From Mycoplasmopsis agalactiae 14628 (GTDB taxonomy: Bacteria > Bacillota_I > Bacilli_A > Mycoplasmatales > Metamycoplasmataceae), in assembly GCF_000266865.1 (NCBI RefSeq), contig NZ_AJPR01000011.1, forward strand, positions 186,001 through 250,000: DNA of 64,000 nucleotides, in the 5' to 3' direction. Below are positions 35,671-45,475 of the stretch, piece by piece. Numbering within the stretch: position 1 is the stretch's first letter; each line of letters starts with the position of its first letter. The notes below the pieces were generated by a model. That model was not told the origin of the DNA, did no database searches, and saw only the letters and a program-made list of their open reading frames with translations. Both the position numbers and the translations under genes were made by a program.

Positions 35671-35700
35671 AAAAATAGCACAGCAGATGTGCTATTTTTT
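35671..35700 (+). terminator. Terminator after dnaK
   Basis: AAAAATAGCAC (35671-35681) pairs with GTGCTATTTTT (35689-35699). A one-mismatch motif copy, CTATAAAACAA, follows at 35710. Confidence 0.88.
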
Positions 35701-35742
35701 CTAAAATTACTATAAAACAAGGGCATTAGAAAAATTTATTAA

Positions 35743-37026
35743 TTAGGAAATTTGTCTTATAAATTCTTTAATTTCAGTTAAAGCTCTTTCAGAAAGCGTT
35801 TTTCTGTTTTCATCATTATAAGCAACTAAATTAATTCCTTCCACAAGCCCTCAATTAGCCTCCATTGGCTGTATGCCACTTTTGTTTGCTTTTAGTACAT
35901 AATTGCATAAGCTACCGATGATTGTTTTATTACTTGGAACTATTTTTGGCAAATTATTTAAATACCTATCAACATTGATTGCACAAATAATAGCGCTTGC
36001 GCTTGCCTCTACATATCCATCAGTGCCAGTAAGTTGACCTGCAAAAAATATGTTTGGTTTAGACTTTAATTGAAAATTATCATCTAAGACATTAGCTGAA
36101 TTTATATAATCATTTTTATGCATAACCCCATATCTTAAGATAGTAGCATTTGCTAATGCTGGAATAGCTTTTATTATTTCGCTTTGTCATGGAATTTTGA
36201 TGCTTGTTTGAAAATTTACAATTCTTAGAAAATTTTCATTGTATTCATCTTCTTTTAATAAAACAGTGGCATAAGCGCTTTCATTTTGTACTATTTCGTT
36301 AGCTTGCAATAGATTTTTTAGCTCATTTTTACCTCTTTTTGCAACACTTTCAATTGATCTAAAACCATTATCATGCAATAATTTAATTTCATTAGGCAAT
36401 GGGGAAATAAATATTTCTGCATCAGTAATTAAGTTATACAAATGTTCAAATTCATTTTTGCTTAAACTGCAATAAAATAATTTATCATCTAGAGCGCCTT
36501 TTTGCACATAGTTTCAATTTATAGAACTTTTTAATACTATTGGCTCAACTTGATCAAATAAATTAAAGTTAGATTCGCCAACAAGATTTTTAATTTCATT
36601 TTCTAAATTAGCACTGCTTAATGGGCCAGTTGCAATAATTGTAGGCACTGAATCATCAATTTTTAGATATTCCTTTTCTATTATTTTAAGATTTTGATGA
36701 CTTTTTAAATATTTAGTTATATATTCTTGAAATTTATATCTGTCAACTAAGAGTGATTCATTTGCTACTTTTGCATAGTCAGCTGCTTTAATAATAAATG
36801 AATCAAGCAAGCGCATTTCTTGCTTTAATAATCCCTTAGCACTAGTTATTAAATTAGAGTGAAAGGAATCAGAATAAGCTAAATTAGCAAACATATCATT
36901 TGTTTGAATAGGGTTCTTCTTAATTGATTTTACTTCAAAAAGTTCAACTAAATAATTACGTTTTAGTAGCTGATAACACACTTCAGTTCCAGAAATGCCA
37001 GCACCAATAACTCTCACTCTTTTCAT
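35743..37026 (-). CDS. trmFO: Methylenetetrahydrofolate-tRNA-(uracil-54-C5)-methyltransferase TrmFO
   Basis: The 427-residue FAD protein starts with the dinucleotide-binding motif VIGAGISGTEVCYQL and has the GID-family segments MFANLAYSDSFHSNL, a Lys-rich middle and the C-terminal IFFAGQLTGTDGYVEA (FAD-binding GQxxGxxGY). It makes ribothymidine at U54 of tRNA with methylene-THF as carbon donor, linking it to FolD. I place the start at ATG 37026, after GGGAGC, rather than 12 bases upstream. The protein is related to MnmG, encoded at 57178. The internal region around 36180-36510 is read through TGA tryptophans. Confidence 0.93.
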
Positions 37027-37199
37027 TACTGCTCCCATAGTATTAATAATATGCTTATGACATATAAAGGCTTAAAACAGGCTTAAAAGTCAATTAAATA
37101 TGAAAAAAACTAGCATATTATTCCATTATATATCCTTCTATTCACTGTTTAAATATAATTCATTTGGTAATTTATTTATGAAGGAGATTTATTACGTAA

Positions 37200-37586
37200 A
37201 TGAAAGATTTGTTAGGTGCATCAGGTTTAAGTAGCGACATCAATAGTGTTGCTGGCACAACATGAACAGCATTAGGAGCTGTAGGATTAGTTGGAGCATT
37301 ATTAGCTGTTATCCTACTTTCAGTTGCTGTATTTCTATTCAGAAGCAAATTTGCAGATAAGAAAAACATAATACTACCTGCAATAGGATATGTACTTGCT
37401 TTATTAGGTATAATTTTAGCAGCTGTAGCTATTAATAAAAACACAAACCCAGGCGTTGGAACTCTACTTTCAACAAAAGACCCAACAGTCACAATCAAAG
37501 GAACAGCAGTTTCAGGACTTGTATTCGGTGTTCTATCATTATTATTGTCAATTGTGACATTTGTTAAATTGAAGAAACAACAATAA
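37200..37586 (+). CDS. Small three-helix membrane protein, unknown
   Basis: The 128-residue protein begins MKDLLGASGLSSDINSV after AAGGAG at 37190. It has three hydrophobic segments at about residues 23-47, 56-78 and 101-122, a short loop with FRSKFADKK between the first two, and ends FVKLKKQQ. It is glycine-, alanine- and leucine-rich. A TGA tryptophan early in the gene, at 37263, hides it from scans with the standard code. It has its own promoter-like upstream region and a perfect terminator. I do not recognise the family; topology suggests a small integral membrane protein, possibly abundant given the strong ribosome site. Confidence 0.8.
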
Positions 37587-37597
37587 AAAACATTTTG

Positions 37598-37627
37598 AAT
37601 GATCTTTAGCTTTTAAAGATCATTTTT
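37598..37627 (+). terminator. Terminator of the small membrane protein gene
   Basis: AATGATCTTT (37598-37607) pairs with AAAGATCATT (37615-37624), then a T run. Confidence 0.9.
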
Positions 37628-37699
37628 TTATTTTCATTTTATGAAGAAATTAACCTACATTCCTTATTTATAGTCTAATTAGGGCATAAACAAAAATAA

Positions 37700-37725
37700 A
37701 ATTTCCTAGCCTAAGCCAGGAAATT
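37700..37725 (-). terminator. Terminator of the D-2-hydroxyacid dehydrogenase gene
   Basis: AATTTCCT / AGGAAATT stem continued by GC pairs, loop CTAA, followed on the minus strand by TTTTATTTTTG. It begins 15 bases after the stop. Confidence 0.8.
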
Positions 37726-37739
37726 AATTGCATTACAAA

Positions 37740-38729
37740 CTATAGTTTGTTTTTGCAATCACCAGTTTCAACGTATTCTTTTAAGTTATCTAATGATGTT
37801 TCAAGCATGCTTGTGGCAGCTTCTTGTGTATATCAGCCAATGTGTGGAGACATAATAACACGAGGATATAAGTCTACTAATTCAGCAATAACTGGGTCTT
37901 CAATTTTGTCAAAAGTTTTGAATAAATACGCTTTTTCATTGTTAAACACATCAATAGCAGCACCAGCAAGCTTGCCGCTTTTAACAGCGTCTAAAATTGC
38001 CTTTTCATCTTGTATTTGGCCTCTAGAAGTGTTAACCAAAATAGCGCCATCTTTCATTTTGTTTAGCAACTCTGCATTAACTAATTTGTCATTTTGACCT
38101 TTAATATATGGCATATGTAAGGTCACAATGTCAGCTTGCTTTAGGCCATCATCAAGCGAAACATATTCAATAACATCTGTTAATGCTTTATTAGGCATAA
38201 GGTCGTAGCCCAATACTTTGGCACCAAAGCTCTTAAACATTTTGGCTGATTCATAGCCAATTTTACCTGTACCCATAATAAGTACTGTGCTTGATCTTAG
38301 CTCTTTAGCAAAACCAAAGTCATCAACTGTAAAGTCTTTATTGTGTGCTTTGTAGCCAAAGTGAAGTGATCTTCTTGACAATTGATGAGCATATGAGAAT
38401 GCTAATTCAGCAATAGCTGTAGGTGAATATGATGGTACACGAGCCATTTTAATACCTAATTCATGTCCAGCAGCTAAGTCCATGTGGTCAAATCCTGCTG
38501 TTCTAGTAAATACGTAATTAATACCTTTAGATTTAAGCAATTCTAAAATTTCACGATTTACAACATCATTTTCTCTAACAACTACACAGTCCATACCATC
38601 TACTAAATGGATACGTTCTTTTGAAATAACTTCTGTAACAGCTGTAAGTTTTAAGTCTTTGTATTTTTCTTTAACTTTTTCAAAAATAGGAAATTCTACT
38701 TCTTTAATGCCAAAAAATATAACGTTCAT
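37740..38729 (-). CDS. ldhD: D-lactate dehydrogenase-type 2-hydroxyacid dehydrogenase
   Basis: The 329-residue protein has the NAD-binding motif MGTGKIGYESAKMF near residue 145, THMPYIKG-like HMPYIKGQ, the VNTSRGQIQDEKAI arginine/glutamate segment and a C-terminal catalytic histidine in MSPHIGWYT. The N-terminal substrate domain includes FTRTAGFDHMD. This is the D-isomer specific 2-hydroxyacid dehydrogenase fold, most like fermentative D-lactate dehydrogenase, reducing pyruvate to D-lactate and regenerating NAD. Closely related 2-ketoacid reductases cannot be fully excluded. The start ATG at 38729 follows a GGGAG ribosome site on the minus strand. Confidence 0.88.
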
Positions 38730-38902
38730 ATAACTCCCTGGAGTTAGTTTTATATTAAAAACTAACTAAAAAATAAATAGACAAAGTGATAATTTCTTAT
38801 CAATGAAATTATATTCTCAATTTATTTGCTGACTAAAGGGCAGAGATTGAAGCACATACATTTTAGTGAATACTCTTAAATGAATAAGATTTACTTATAA
38901 GA

Positions 38903-38913
38903 CTGTTTTATAG
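38903..38913 (-). repeat. CTATAAAACAG motif upstream of the dehydrogenase gene
   Basis: Exact 11-mer, minus sense, after the hydrolase terminator and about 170 bases before the dehydrogenase start on the same strand. The rest of the 38730-39117 gap holds the terminator below and a second motif copy, with no further gene seen. Confidence 0.75.
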
Positions 38914-38991
38914 GCTTTTAATACTAGTTGGCATTATTTGTAGTATGTATGCTTAATTCGCTAACCAGTAATAAATGTGCAAAAAAATATG

Positions 38992-39014
38992 AAAAAATCA
39001 GCATATTCTGCTGA
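38992..39014 (-). terminator. Terminator of the hydrolase gene
   Basis: TCAGCA / TGCTGA stem with five-base loop (38998-39014), followed on the minus strand by six T. Confidence 0.75.
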
Positions 39015-39101
39015 CATTTGAATTTAAATCAAAGAATTAGTCTAAAAACACATTTTTAAAGAAAGGCAAAACAATGTTATAGCCACATTTGGCTTATTTG
39101 C

Positions 39102-39112
39102 CTGTTTTATAG
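39102..39112 (-). repeat. CTATAAAACAG motif in hydrolase 3' UTR
   Basis: Exact 11-mer, sense to the hydrolase gene, five bases after its stop codon and before its terminator. Confidence 0.8.
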
Positions 39113-39117
39113 TACTT

Positions 39118-39924
39118 TTAGTTTAATTCATTTAAAAAGTGCTCAATCAAACTATTAAGCACATCACTTTTTTCTTTATATACCATATGTGCAGAATTAG
39201 TTATTATTTCAATTCTTGCTTTTGGCATATGTTTATGAAAGTATTGTTTGCTTAATTCACAATCTATCAGCCTATCTTTATCAGCTAATATTATTAATGT
39301 TGGAATTTTTACTGATAAGTATGCTTGTTCAATTTCGTTATGAATTTTTAAATCAGTCAATTGATTATCTAGCTCTTTAACTCATTCATTATTGTAATAT
39401 TTTGGATCAAATTTAGCACTAGCTTTAAAAATCCAATCCTTATCTTTTTGCAATAACTTATATTCATAATAGATTAAGGGAACAAAATTATGTAAATATT
39501 CATCAAAATTTGTTGGTAAATATTTCTTTTGCTTTCATACATCTAGTTCTAGTTGGCTTTTATTAATTGGAGTAATTAAAACTAGCTTACTAATTAATTC
39601 TGGCCTTGTTTTATAGGCTAATACGGCAGTTGCCGCCCCCATTGATTTACCTATCAATATAACATTTTTGATGTTGTTTTTAATTATAAATTCAATTAAC
39701 AATCGAGAGTATTCTTTAATAGAAACCTTGTGATCTTCTATTGGTTTAGTTAAGTTAGATCCAGGGAATTGCAACGCATAAAAATTAAACTTACTGTGTT
39801 GATTAGCAAATAATTCTAATGCAGTATATTTAGAGTTAAAACCGTGACAAAATATGATATTTTGTTCACTATTATTGTCCTTGAAATAGTATGGATAGTC
39901 ATAAATAATTTCTGGTTTTGGCAT
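39118..39924 (-). CDS. Alpha/beta hydrolase
   Basis: The 268-residue protein has the oxyanion region NIIFCHGFNSK near residue 20, the nucleophile elbow GKSMGAATAVLAYK near residue 90, an acid-bearing LIILADKDRLID near 210 and a histidine in TNSAHMVYK near 240, completing a Ser-Asp-His triad. It is probably a cytoplasmic esterase or lipase-like enzyme; the substrate cannot be told. There is no ribosome site: the ATG at 39924 follows TATAAT-like sequence on the minus strand almost directly, so the message is probably leaderless. A one-mismatch motif copy lies inside at 39606. Confidence 0.85.
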
Positions 39925-40034
39925 TAATTATATTTTATATTTAACTATAAGGAATGTTTTGATAATCTAATAATTTGCATAAGATATCCAGCATATTTAG
40001 TATTTATTTTACTTCCGTTGTTTTGCTTAAAATA

Positions 40035-40045
40035 CTATAAAACAG
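40035..40045 (+). repeat. CTATAAAACAG motif, antisense to neighbours
   Basis: Exact 11-mer between trigger factor and the hydrolase gene, both on the minus strand; this is the only exact copy that points against its flanking genes. Confidence 0.75.
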
Positions 40046-40129
40046 TTATATATGAAAAGCAGTACAATTCTTGCAGCTTTTTTACATCATACAATTTAGT
40101 TTTTGATATTTTGTAACCAAAAAACAAAA

Positions 40130-40150
40130 ACACCTGCAAGTAGCAGATGT
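40130..40150 (-). terminator. Terminator of trigger factor gene
   Basis: ACACCTGC / GCAGATGT stem (one G-T pair) with loop AAGTA; T-rich on the minus strand. Confidence 0.8.
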
Positions 40151-40162
40151 CTTTATTTTGTA

Positions 40163-41677
40163 TTATTTTTTGCTTTCATTTTCTTCAGATTTCTCTTCAG
40201 CTTTTTTAGATTCTTCAGCTAATTCTTCTTCGTGAATTTTTTTAGCTTCTTCTTCGAATTTTTTGATATCTTCTTCAGCTTGTTTAATTAATTTATTAGC
40301 CAATTCTAAAGCAACCTTGTCATTTTGATCTGAAGTTTTCTTGTCTAAGTATGCAAGAATCAATCTTGTGATTGCAACTTCTTTAATAGCTTCAGTGAAT
40401 TGACCATTTTGTTCTTCGCCTTCAGCTAAAGGATTTTGCTTCATGTATTGAAGAACAAATTGAAGAGGAATAAATTGTTGGCCAAAAGCAATGTTAATTG
40501 CTCAAAGATTTTTGTTTTCTTCAGAAATTTCAGCCTTGTCTTTAAATTGTTTCATTAACTCTTCATGAACTAAAAGTCTCTTAGTTACTTCTTTTTCTTC
40601 ATTTAGAACTAGTTTGTTAAAGTCAGCTTCTGAAGTTTTAATTAAGTCTAAGTAGTCATTGAATTTAATGCCTTGAGTTTTTAAGTTAGCTTTAATTTCT
40701 TCTAATCTTTTTTGAGCACCAGTAGCAACTAAAATGTCTGAAATTGCAAATTGGTGTTTTTCAACTAATTCAGCAACTAATGAATCAATTACATTTCTTT
40801 GAATTTCAGCATATTTTTTAACTGTTAATATTTCTTTAGCATATGCCCTTGCTTCTTCAATTGTTGAAACATTAGGAAGGTGTAATTCCTTAACATTTTT
40901 CTCATCTAATGTGATTTTTTCTAATCTCTTAGCATCTAGAATTTCGCATTCAAAAACTGCTGGTTGACCTTTAAGTGTAGGCACTGCATAGCTTTCTGGG
41001 AAAGTAACATTAACTTCGCCCTTTCAGCCTACACTTTTACCGACCAATTGGTCTTCAAAAGTGTCAATAAATGTTTTGCTACCTAATTTTAAATCAAATT
41101 GGTCAGCTTCACCACCTTCAAAAGGTTCATTGTTTACAAAACCTTTGTATTTAAGTGTCACAACGTCACCTAATTTTGTTTTATCTTTTTTGCCAAGAGG
41201 CATTAATAATGCGTTTTTGCTTAATAATTCATCTAAATATGAATCAATGTCAGCTTCAGTTACTTTAAGCTTGCCGACTTTTGTCTTAATTGATTCATCT
41301 AGTTTTATGCCTGATAAGTCAGGAAGCAGTGGAAACTCAATTTTAATAACAGATGATTCTTCTGCTAACACTGGCAATTCTAATAAAACTGCATTTTGCA
41401 ATGCATTTTCATGTTGTTTCTTAACTTCTTCAAAAATTTCGTCAGCAAAAACATTATATGCTTCATGAATTGAATCACTTGCAACAGTAACTGGTGTTAC
41501 ATATTTATCAACTATGTGTTTAGGAGCTTTACCAGGTCTAAAACCATCTACTTTTAATTTTTTAATTTTATTAGCTTTGGTTTTGTTAAAAATTTTTGTT
41601 CATTTTTCGCCTGTAAACTCATATTCAACAACTACAGAACCTTTTTCTTTATTTAGTTCTATTGATTTAGCACTCAT
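40163..41677 (-). CDS. tig: Trigger factor chaperone
   Basis: The 504-residue protein has the N-terminal ribosome-binding domain (GFRPGKAP near residue 45, the trigger factor signature), a FKBP-type prolyl isomerase domain around 155-245 with GDVVTLKYKGFVNNEPFEGG, and a long helical C-terminal chaperone domain. It binds nascent chains at the ribosome exit. It is about 60-70 residues longer than typical because of a charged E/K/S tail (EEEAKKIHEEELAEESKKAEE region). The start ATG lies after GGGAG. It is probably monocistronic. Confidence 0.95.
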
Positions 41678-41807
41678 ATATCTCCCTTATGGTAGTTAAA
41701 TTTACTAGTTATCTTAAATTAATAAATTAATAAGATGTTATTTTAATATTATTTAATATTAACAATTTTATTATAAAAACATAGATTATTTACAAAAAGT
41801 GGCTCAA

Positions 41808-41972
41808 GAATTAAAAAAAGGAGGTCTCCCTCCCTTTTTTAATTCATAAGACAATTCAAATTAAAAAGCTTCCGCGCACAGAACTTTATATATTATTTAT
41901 GGGAAAGGAGTTATATACTCTTAAGCAACTGTTCCTGTGGATACAGTACTCATTCACTAATGGAATGCATCA
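41808..41972 (-). ncRNA. Candidate structured RNA upstream of trigger factor
   Basis: The 673-base gap 41678-42350 has no convincing gene. Within it, on the minus strand, a TATAAT (41979-41984) is followed by about 165 bases less T-rich than the surroundings. Short hairpin possibilities occur (CATTC-N7-GAATG, CTGT-N4-ACAG, GAGT-N5-ACTC), ending in a long hairpin, GAATTAAAAAAGGGAGG ... CCTCC-T7-AATTC (41808-41845), that looks like a terminator. I recognise no known RNA family (not SRP RNA, RNase P or a T-box). It could also be the 5' leader of tig. The part from 42000 to 42350 holds AT-rich DNA, another hairpin (42278-42306) and the lipoprotein promoter. Confidence 0.4.
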
Positions 41973-42277
41973 ACTTTATTATAGACTAAAAACATATAGC
42001 ACCAAATATTTTTTTTATTTTTTTAGAATACTTTAGTTAGTAATTAAAAAATAGCAATTTGTTGGTTTTAAAAATGCAAAACATTGAAAATAAGAGTCAT
42101 TATGCTGTTGTTTAAAAACTATGACAAAAAATTTAAAAATTTTAAGATTTTGTATGTGTGTTATATATCTATATAATCTCAGCATCATTCAGTAAAAACA
42201 CTACAAGTATTAAAGCTTTAAACAGGTTTATATGCACCTTTAATACTGAATATGAAACTAATTCCCCTATAAATAAG

Positions 42278-42306
42278 GAATATTGGTAAAAATAAGTACC
42301 AATATT
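42278..42306. repeat. Inverted repeat before the lipoprotein cluster
   Basis: AATATTGGTA ... TACCAATATT with an eight-base loop, followed by T-rich DNA. Probably a terminator or an upstream regulatory hairpin; the lipoprotein promoter TATTATAG lies just beyond. Confidence 0.5.
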
Positions 42307-42350
42307 TTATTTTGGCATATATTATAGTTATTCAAAAGTAAGGATTATGT

Positions 42351-43123
42351 ATGAAAAATAAAAGAATAATTTTAACATTGAGCAGTGCAATTAGTGTACT
42401 AAGCTCATTTTCTGTTTTATCTGTTAAATGCGGTAGTAAAGATGAAATTAATGAAACAAGTAATGATGGAAAATTTAAAATTTTAGTTTCAGAAGACCCT
42501 GATGTAAATAAAAATAAAGAGGTTAATAAAGCAAGTGAAAACTCTGTTGACCTATTTTTAGTAAAAAGTATGACCAAATTTTGGAGAAGTTTCAGAATGC
42601 GCTAAAACTTCTAAAAGAGTCACATAAAGATAATGAAAAGGTTAATAAGATAGATGAAATAATATCGTCTATCACTATAAAACAGCCACATAAGTTAGAG
42701 CAAGCTTTTAAATTACTAACTAGTTTATTTGCTGACGAAATTAAAAAACCTGATAGCTTTGTGCCAACAAAAGTTCAAAAAAGTCTTTATATTCTTAAAG
42801 AGTTTGTCAAGAATAAAAGAATATTTATAAAAGTTTACAAAGACAGAAACTATATAGGTGGAAATATTTATAAAGCTATTGAAAAGTATTCAGAAAGCTT
42901 TAAAAAATTGTTTATAGCGCTTCACAGCAACAAGCTTTTAGATCTTGTTACTGTTCATCCTAATGACTTTAAAGGTATTAAATCAACTCATGCTTCAGGA
43001 ACAAATATAAAACTAAAAAATGGAAAACTAACATTAGAGTTTCAAATTGGCTCTCTATTAGAAGAATCAACAGACTTGCCATTAGCTTCAGATGAAATTT
43101 TTGAAGTAGCTATTGAGAAATAA
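42351..43123 (+). pseudogene. Lipoprotein gene with a one-base frameshift
   Basis: A clean prolipoprotein start (MKNKRIILTLSSAISV, lipobox VLSVKC with Cys 27) runs into a stop at 42603-42605. From about 42550 the neighbouring frame continues PIFSKKYDQILEKFQNALKLLKES and stays open to 43123. This part aligns with the N-terminal domain of the next gene (IAPVLEKEYFKILNHVHDAV), so the two frames belong to one gene of about 257 codons. One C appears lost near GACC at 42549-42552; there is no long homopolymer here. It may be a short paralogue or a truncated remnant of the BMP-type lipoprotein. An exact CTATAAAACAG lies at 42675-42685. Confidence 0.75.
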
Positions 43124-43344
43124 TATAAATTAGTCAACATATCAATTATTGAATTAGGACTAAAGCTTAAAAAATGCTTGTATCTTAGTGCAAGTTTTTT
43201 AATGTATGCAAAATCACAATGATTATTATCCAAAGGAAAAAGTTATTAGTGCTTGCATCTTATGGAAATATTTACAGTCAATAATAAATGAACTTTTCAT
43301 TCTTGCATAATTCAACCAATAAGTTTATAAATTAGGGGTAAAAG

Positions 43345-45173
43345 ATGAAAAACAAAAAGGTACTTTTTGCTTTGGGGGGGGGTATACATCTATAACACTT
43401 CTTCCTTTAATAGCTGCTAAATGTGATAATAAAAGTGGTGATTGAAGGGCAAATCAGCCAAATGACAGAGCAGTAGATCATAAAAATGACAATCAAGAAT
43501 CGTCCAATTTGATTGCTCCAGTTCTTGAAAAGGAATACTTCAAAATATTAAATCATGTTCATGATGCGGTTCAGATTCTTAAAAAGACACACGGAAATAA
43601 TCCAAAGACAAGAGAATTAGATGAAATACTGTCATCAATTTATCAGCCTAAAAAATTAGAAAAGACAATAGATGATCTTACATCCTTAGTGATTGAAATT
43701 GCTAAAAAGGATTATGGATTTAATAGCCATTTTGGTGAAGATTTTAATAGATGACACACTAACAATGTAAATGATTTAGATTGAAAGGTCAGAGACCAGT
43801 TAAATGTTATAACTAACATTTTGGATAAAGTAAAAGACTCTATTGACTATGATAAGCACTTCAAGATATCTTATGACGGTAACACTAAAACTATAACAAC
43901 ACTTGCAAATATTAAGTCTCAAGATAATCTTAAATTAAGATCAGGCTTAAATACTGAAAATGCACCAAAAACAGCATTTATAGCAGGTGGTGGCTCAGTG
44001 TATGATGAATCATTTAACCAATCAGCATGGGAAGCAGTTCATAAAATTTCATATGAGCTAGGCCTGGATAAGGCAAAAGCAATTGGAAATAAGGAATTAT
44101 GAAACAAATCTTTTGAACCTGGATGAGACCAATTAACGGAAGTTTATAAAAATGCCATTGATGTCGGATTTAAGTACATTGTTCTTTATGGATTCATGCA
44201 CCAAACTCCACTTGTTGATTTAGATGATAATTACATCAAGAAGATTAAAGATAATAACATTGTGTTCATCACTGTTGATTTTGATGTTTTGCAATTAAGC
44301 GATGATAAATCTAAAGCATTTACTCAAAAAATAGGCGAAGGACACTTAATTCCAGTTATCTTTGATGTTAAACAAGCTGCTTATATAGCTGGTCGTGCGC
44401 TTGCAGATTACTTCTCACAAGTTTATAAAGATCAACCTGAAAAACGTACAATTGGTGCTTTTGGTGGTGTTCCTTATCCAGCAGTTTCTGACTTTATAGC
44501 TGGTACTTTTCAAGGTATTATTGACTGAAATAAAGAACACCCAGAAGCTAAAACAAAATCATTAAATGAAACTATTGAGCTAAATACTTTATTTACCTCA
44601 GGAGCACCACGAGCCACTACAGCTATTAACTCTGTAGTTAAAGCTACGGCTGCTTACCCTGTTGCTGGTTCACTGTCAACGGACACAGCAAAGGAAATTA
44701 AAAAAATGGCTGATAAAGATAAATTCATTATTGGTGTTGATGAAGAACAAAAAAATAAACTAAAAGGTCATAGAATTTTTACATCAGTTATGAAATTAAT
44801 CGGCCAGGCAGTTTACAACATTTTAGCTGACTTATATACTAAAGGAGAAAGTAATATAACTCTTCAGCCAGGATTTGAAATTGGTAAGAAAAATGGAACT
44901 CCTTTACCTTATGGTTACGGCGACAGTGAAACTGAAAAATATGTAGGTGTTGCAACATCAGGTTTATTAGATGATATTAGCGATGAATTAGCGAACAAAT
45001 CTTTAAAAAATGCAATTGCATATTATGAAAATCATAAATCTGAGATTCAAGAGAGATTAAAAAATCAAGAAGAGACAGTTAAGAAAGAATTAAAAGATCA
45101 GTTCAATACAACCCACATTGGCGATAAGTTTCAAAAAGTGATCGACTGATTAGCTGCGGAGACTAGAAAATAA
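43345..45173 (+). CDS. BMP-family lipoprotein (P48-like), frameshifted at a poly-G tract (OFF)
   Basis: The body encodes a basic membrane protein family binding domain: KYIVLYGFMHQTPLVD, then VIFDVKQAAYIAGRALADYF, then FGGVPYPAVSDFIAGTFQGI, and FIIGVDEEQ near the end. This is the nucleoside-binding BmpA type that includes the M. bovis/M. agalactiae P48 lipoprotein. The start ATG 43345 (after AGGGG) reads MKNKKVLFALGGG and meets TAA because nine G lie at 43374-43382. Ten G would join it to the body frame, LLPLIAAKCDN, with a lipobox. Full length would be about 609 residues, with an extra N-terminal domain shared with the preceding pseudogene. Likely phase variable. Confidence 0.85.
43374..43382 (+). 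repeat. G9 phase-variation tract
   Basis: Nine G inside the signal peptide; seven or ten would place start and body in one frame. Confidence 0.8.
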
Positions 45174-45315
45174 AAATAATAAATAACTTCTAGTTTATGA
45201 ATTTACAAACTTTACCACATGTAATATACTGTAAGTTATTGTTCTATTGTTTAATATTTTTAATAAGCTAACAAAAATGCATTAAAAATCATAGTTTTCT
45301 ATGTTTGCTTGATTA

Positions 45316-45371
45316 AAAATTCAAGTGCTCACAATTAAATTTTATTTCAATTTGTGTTGCACTTGAATTTT
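45316..45371. terminator. Long hairpin between convergent lipoprotein genes
   Basis: AAAATTCAAGTGC (45316-45328) pairs perfectly with GCACTTGAATTTT (45359-45371), and CACAA pairs with TTGTG inside. It probably ends both convergent transcripts. The rest of the 45174-45475 gap is featureless AT-rich DNA. Confidence 0.75.
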
Positions 45372-45475
45372 CATTTATGGAAAGATTGATGCTCTTTTTA
45401 GAAGTATTTTGCAAACACAATTTTATATCTTGCGTCTAAATTTATGTCTTTAATACACTTAGTATGTTTTTTTGT

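Noticed and set aside
41846-41985. SRP RNA, RNase P RNA, T-box or U6-like RNA in the gap before tig
   Set aside because: None of the conserved cores of these RNAs was recognised on either strand; the region is kept only as an unnamed candidate.
43509-44102. Internal ATT or ATG as the true start of the BMP-family gene
   Set aside because: The frame upstream of it encodes a complete lipobox joined to the poly-G signal peptide, which fits a prolipoprotein better than a cytoplasmic start.
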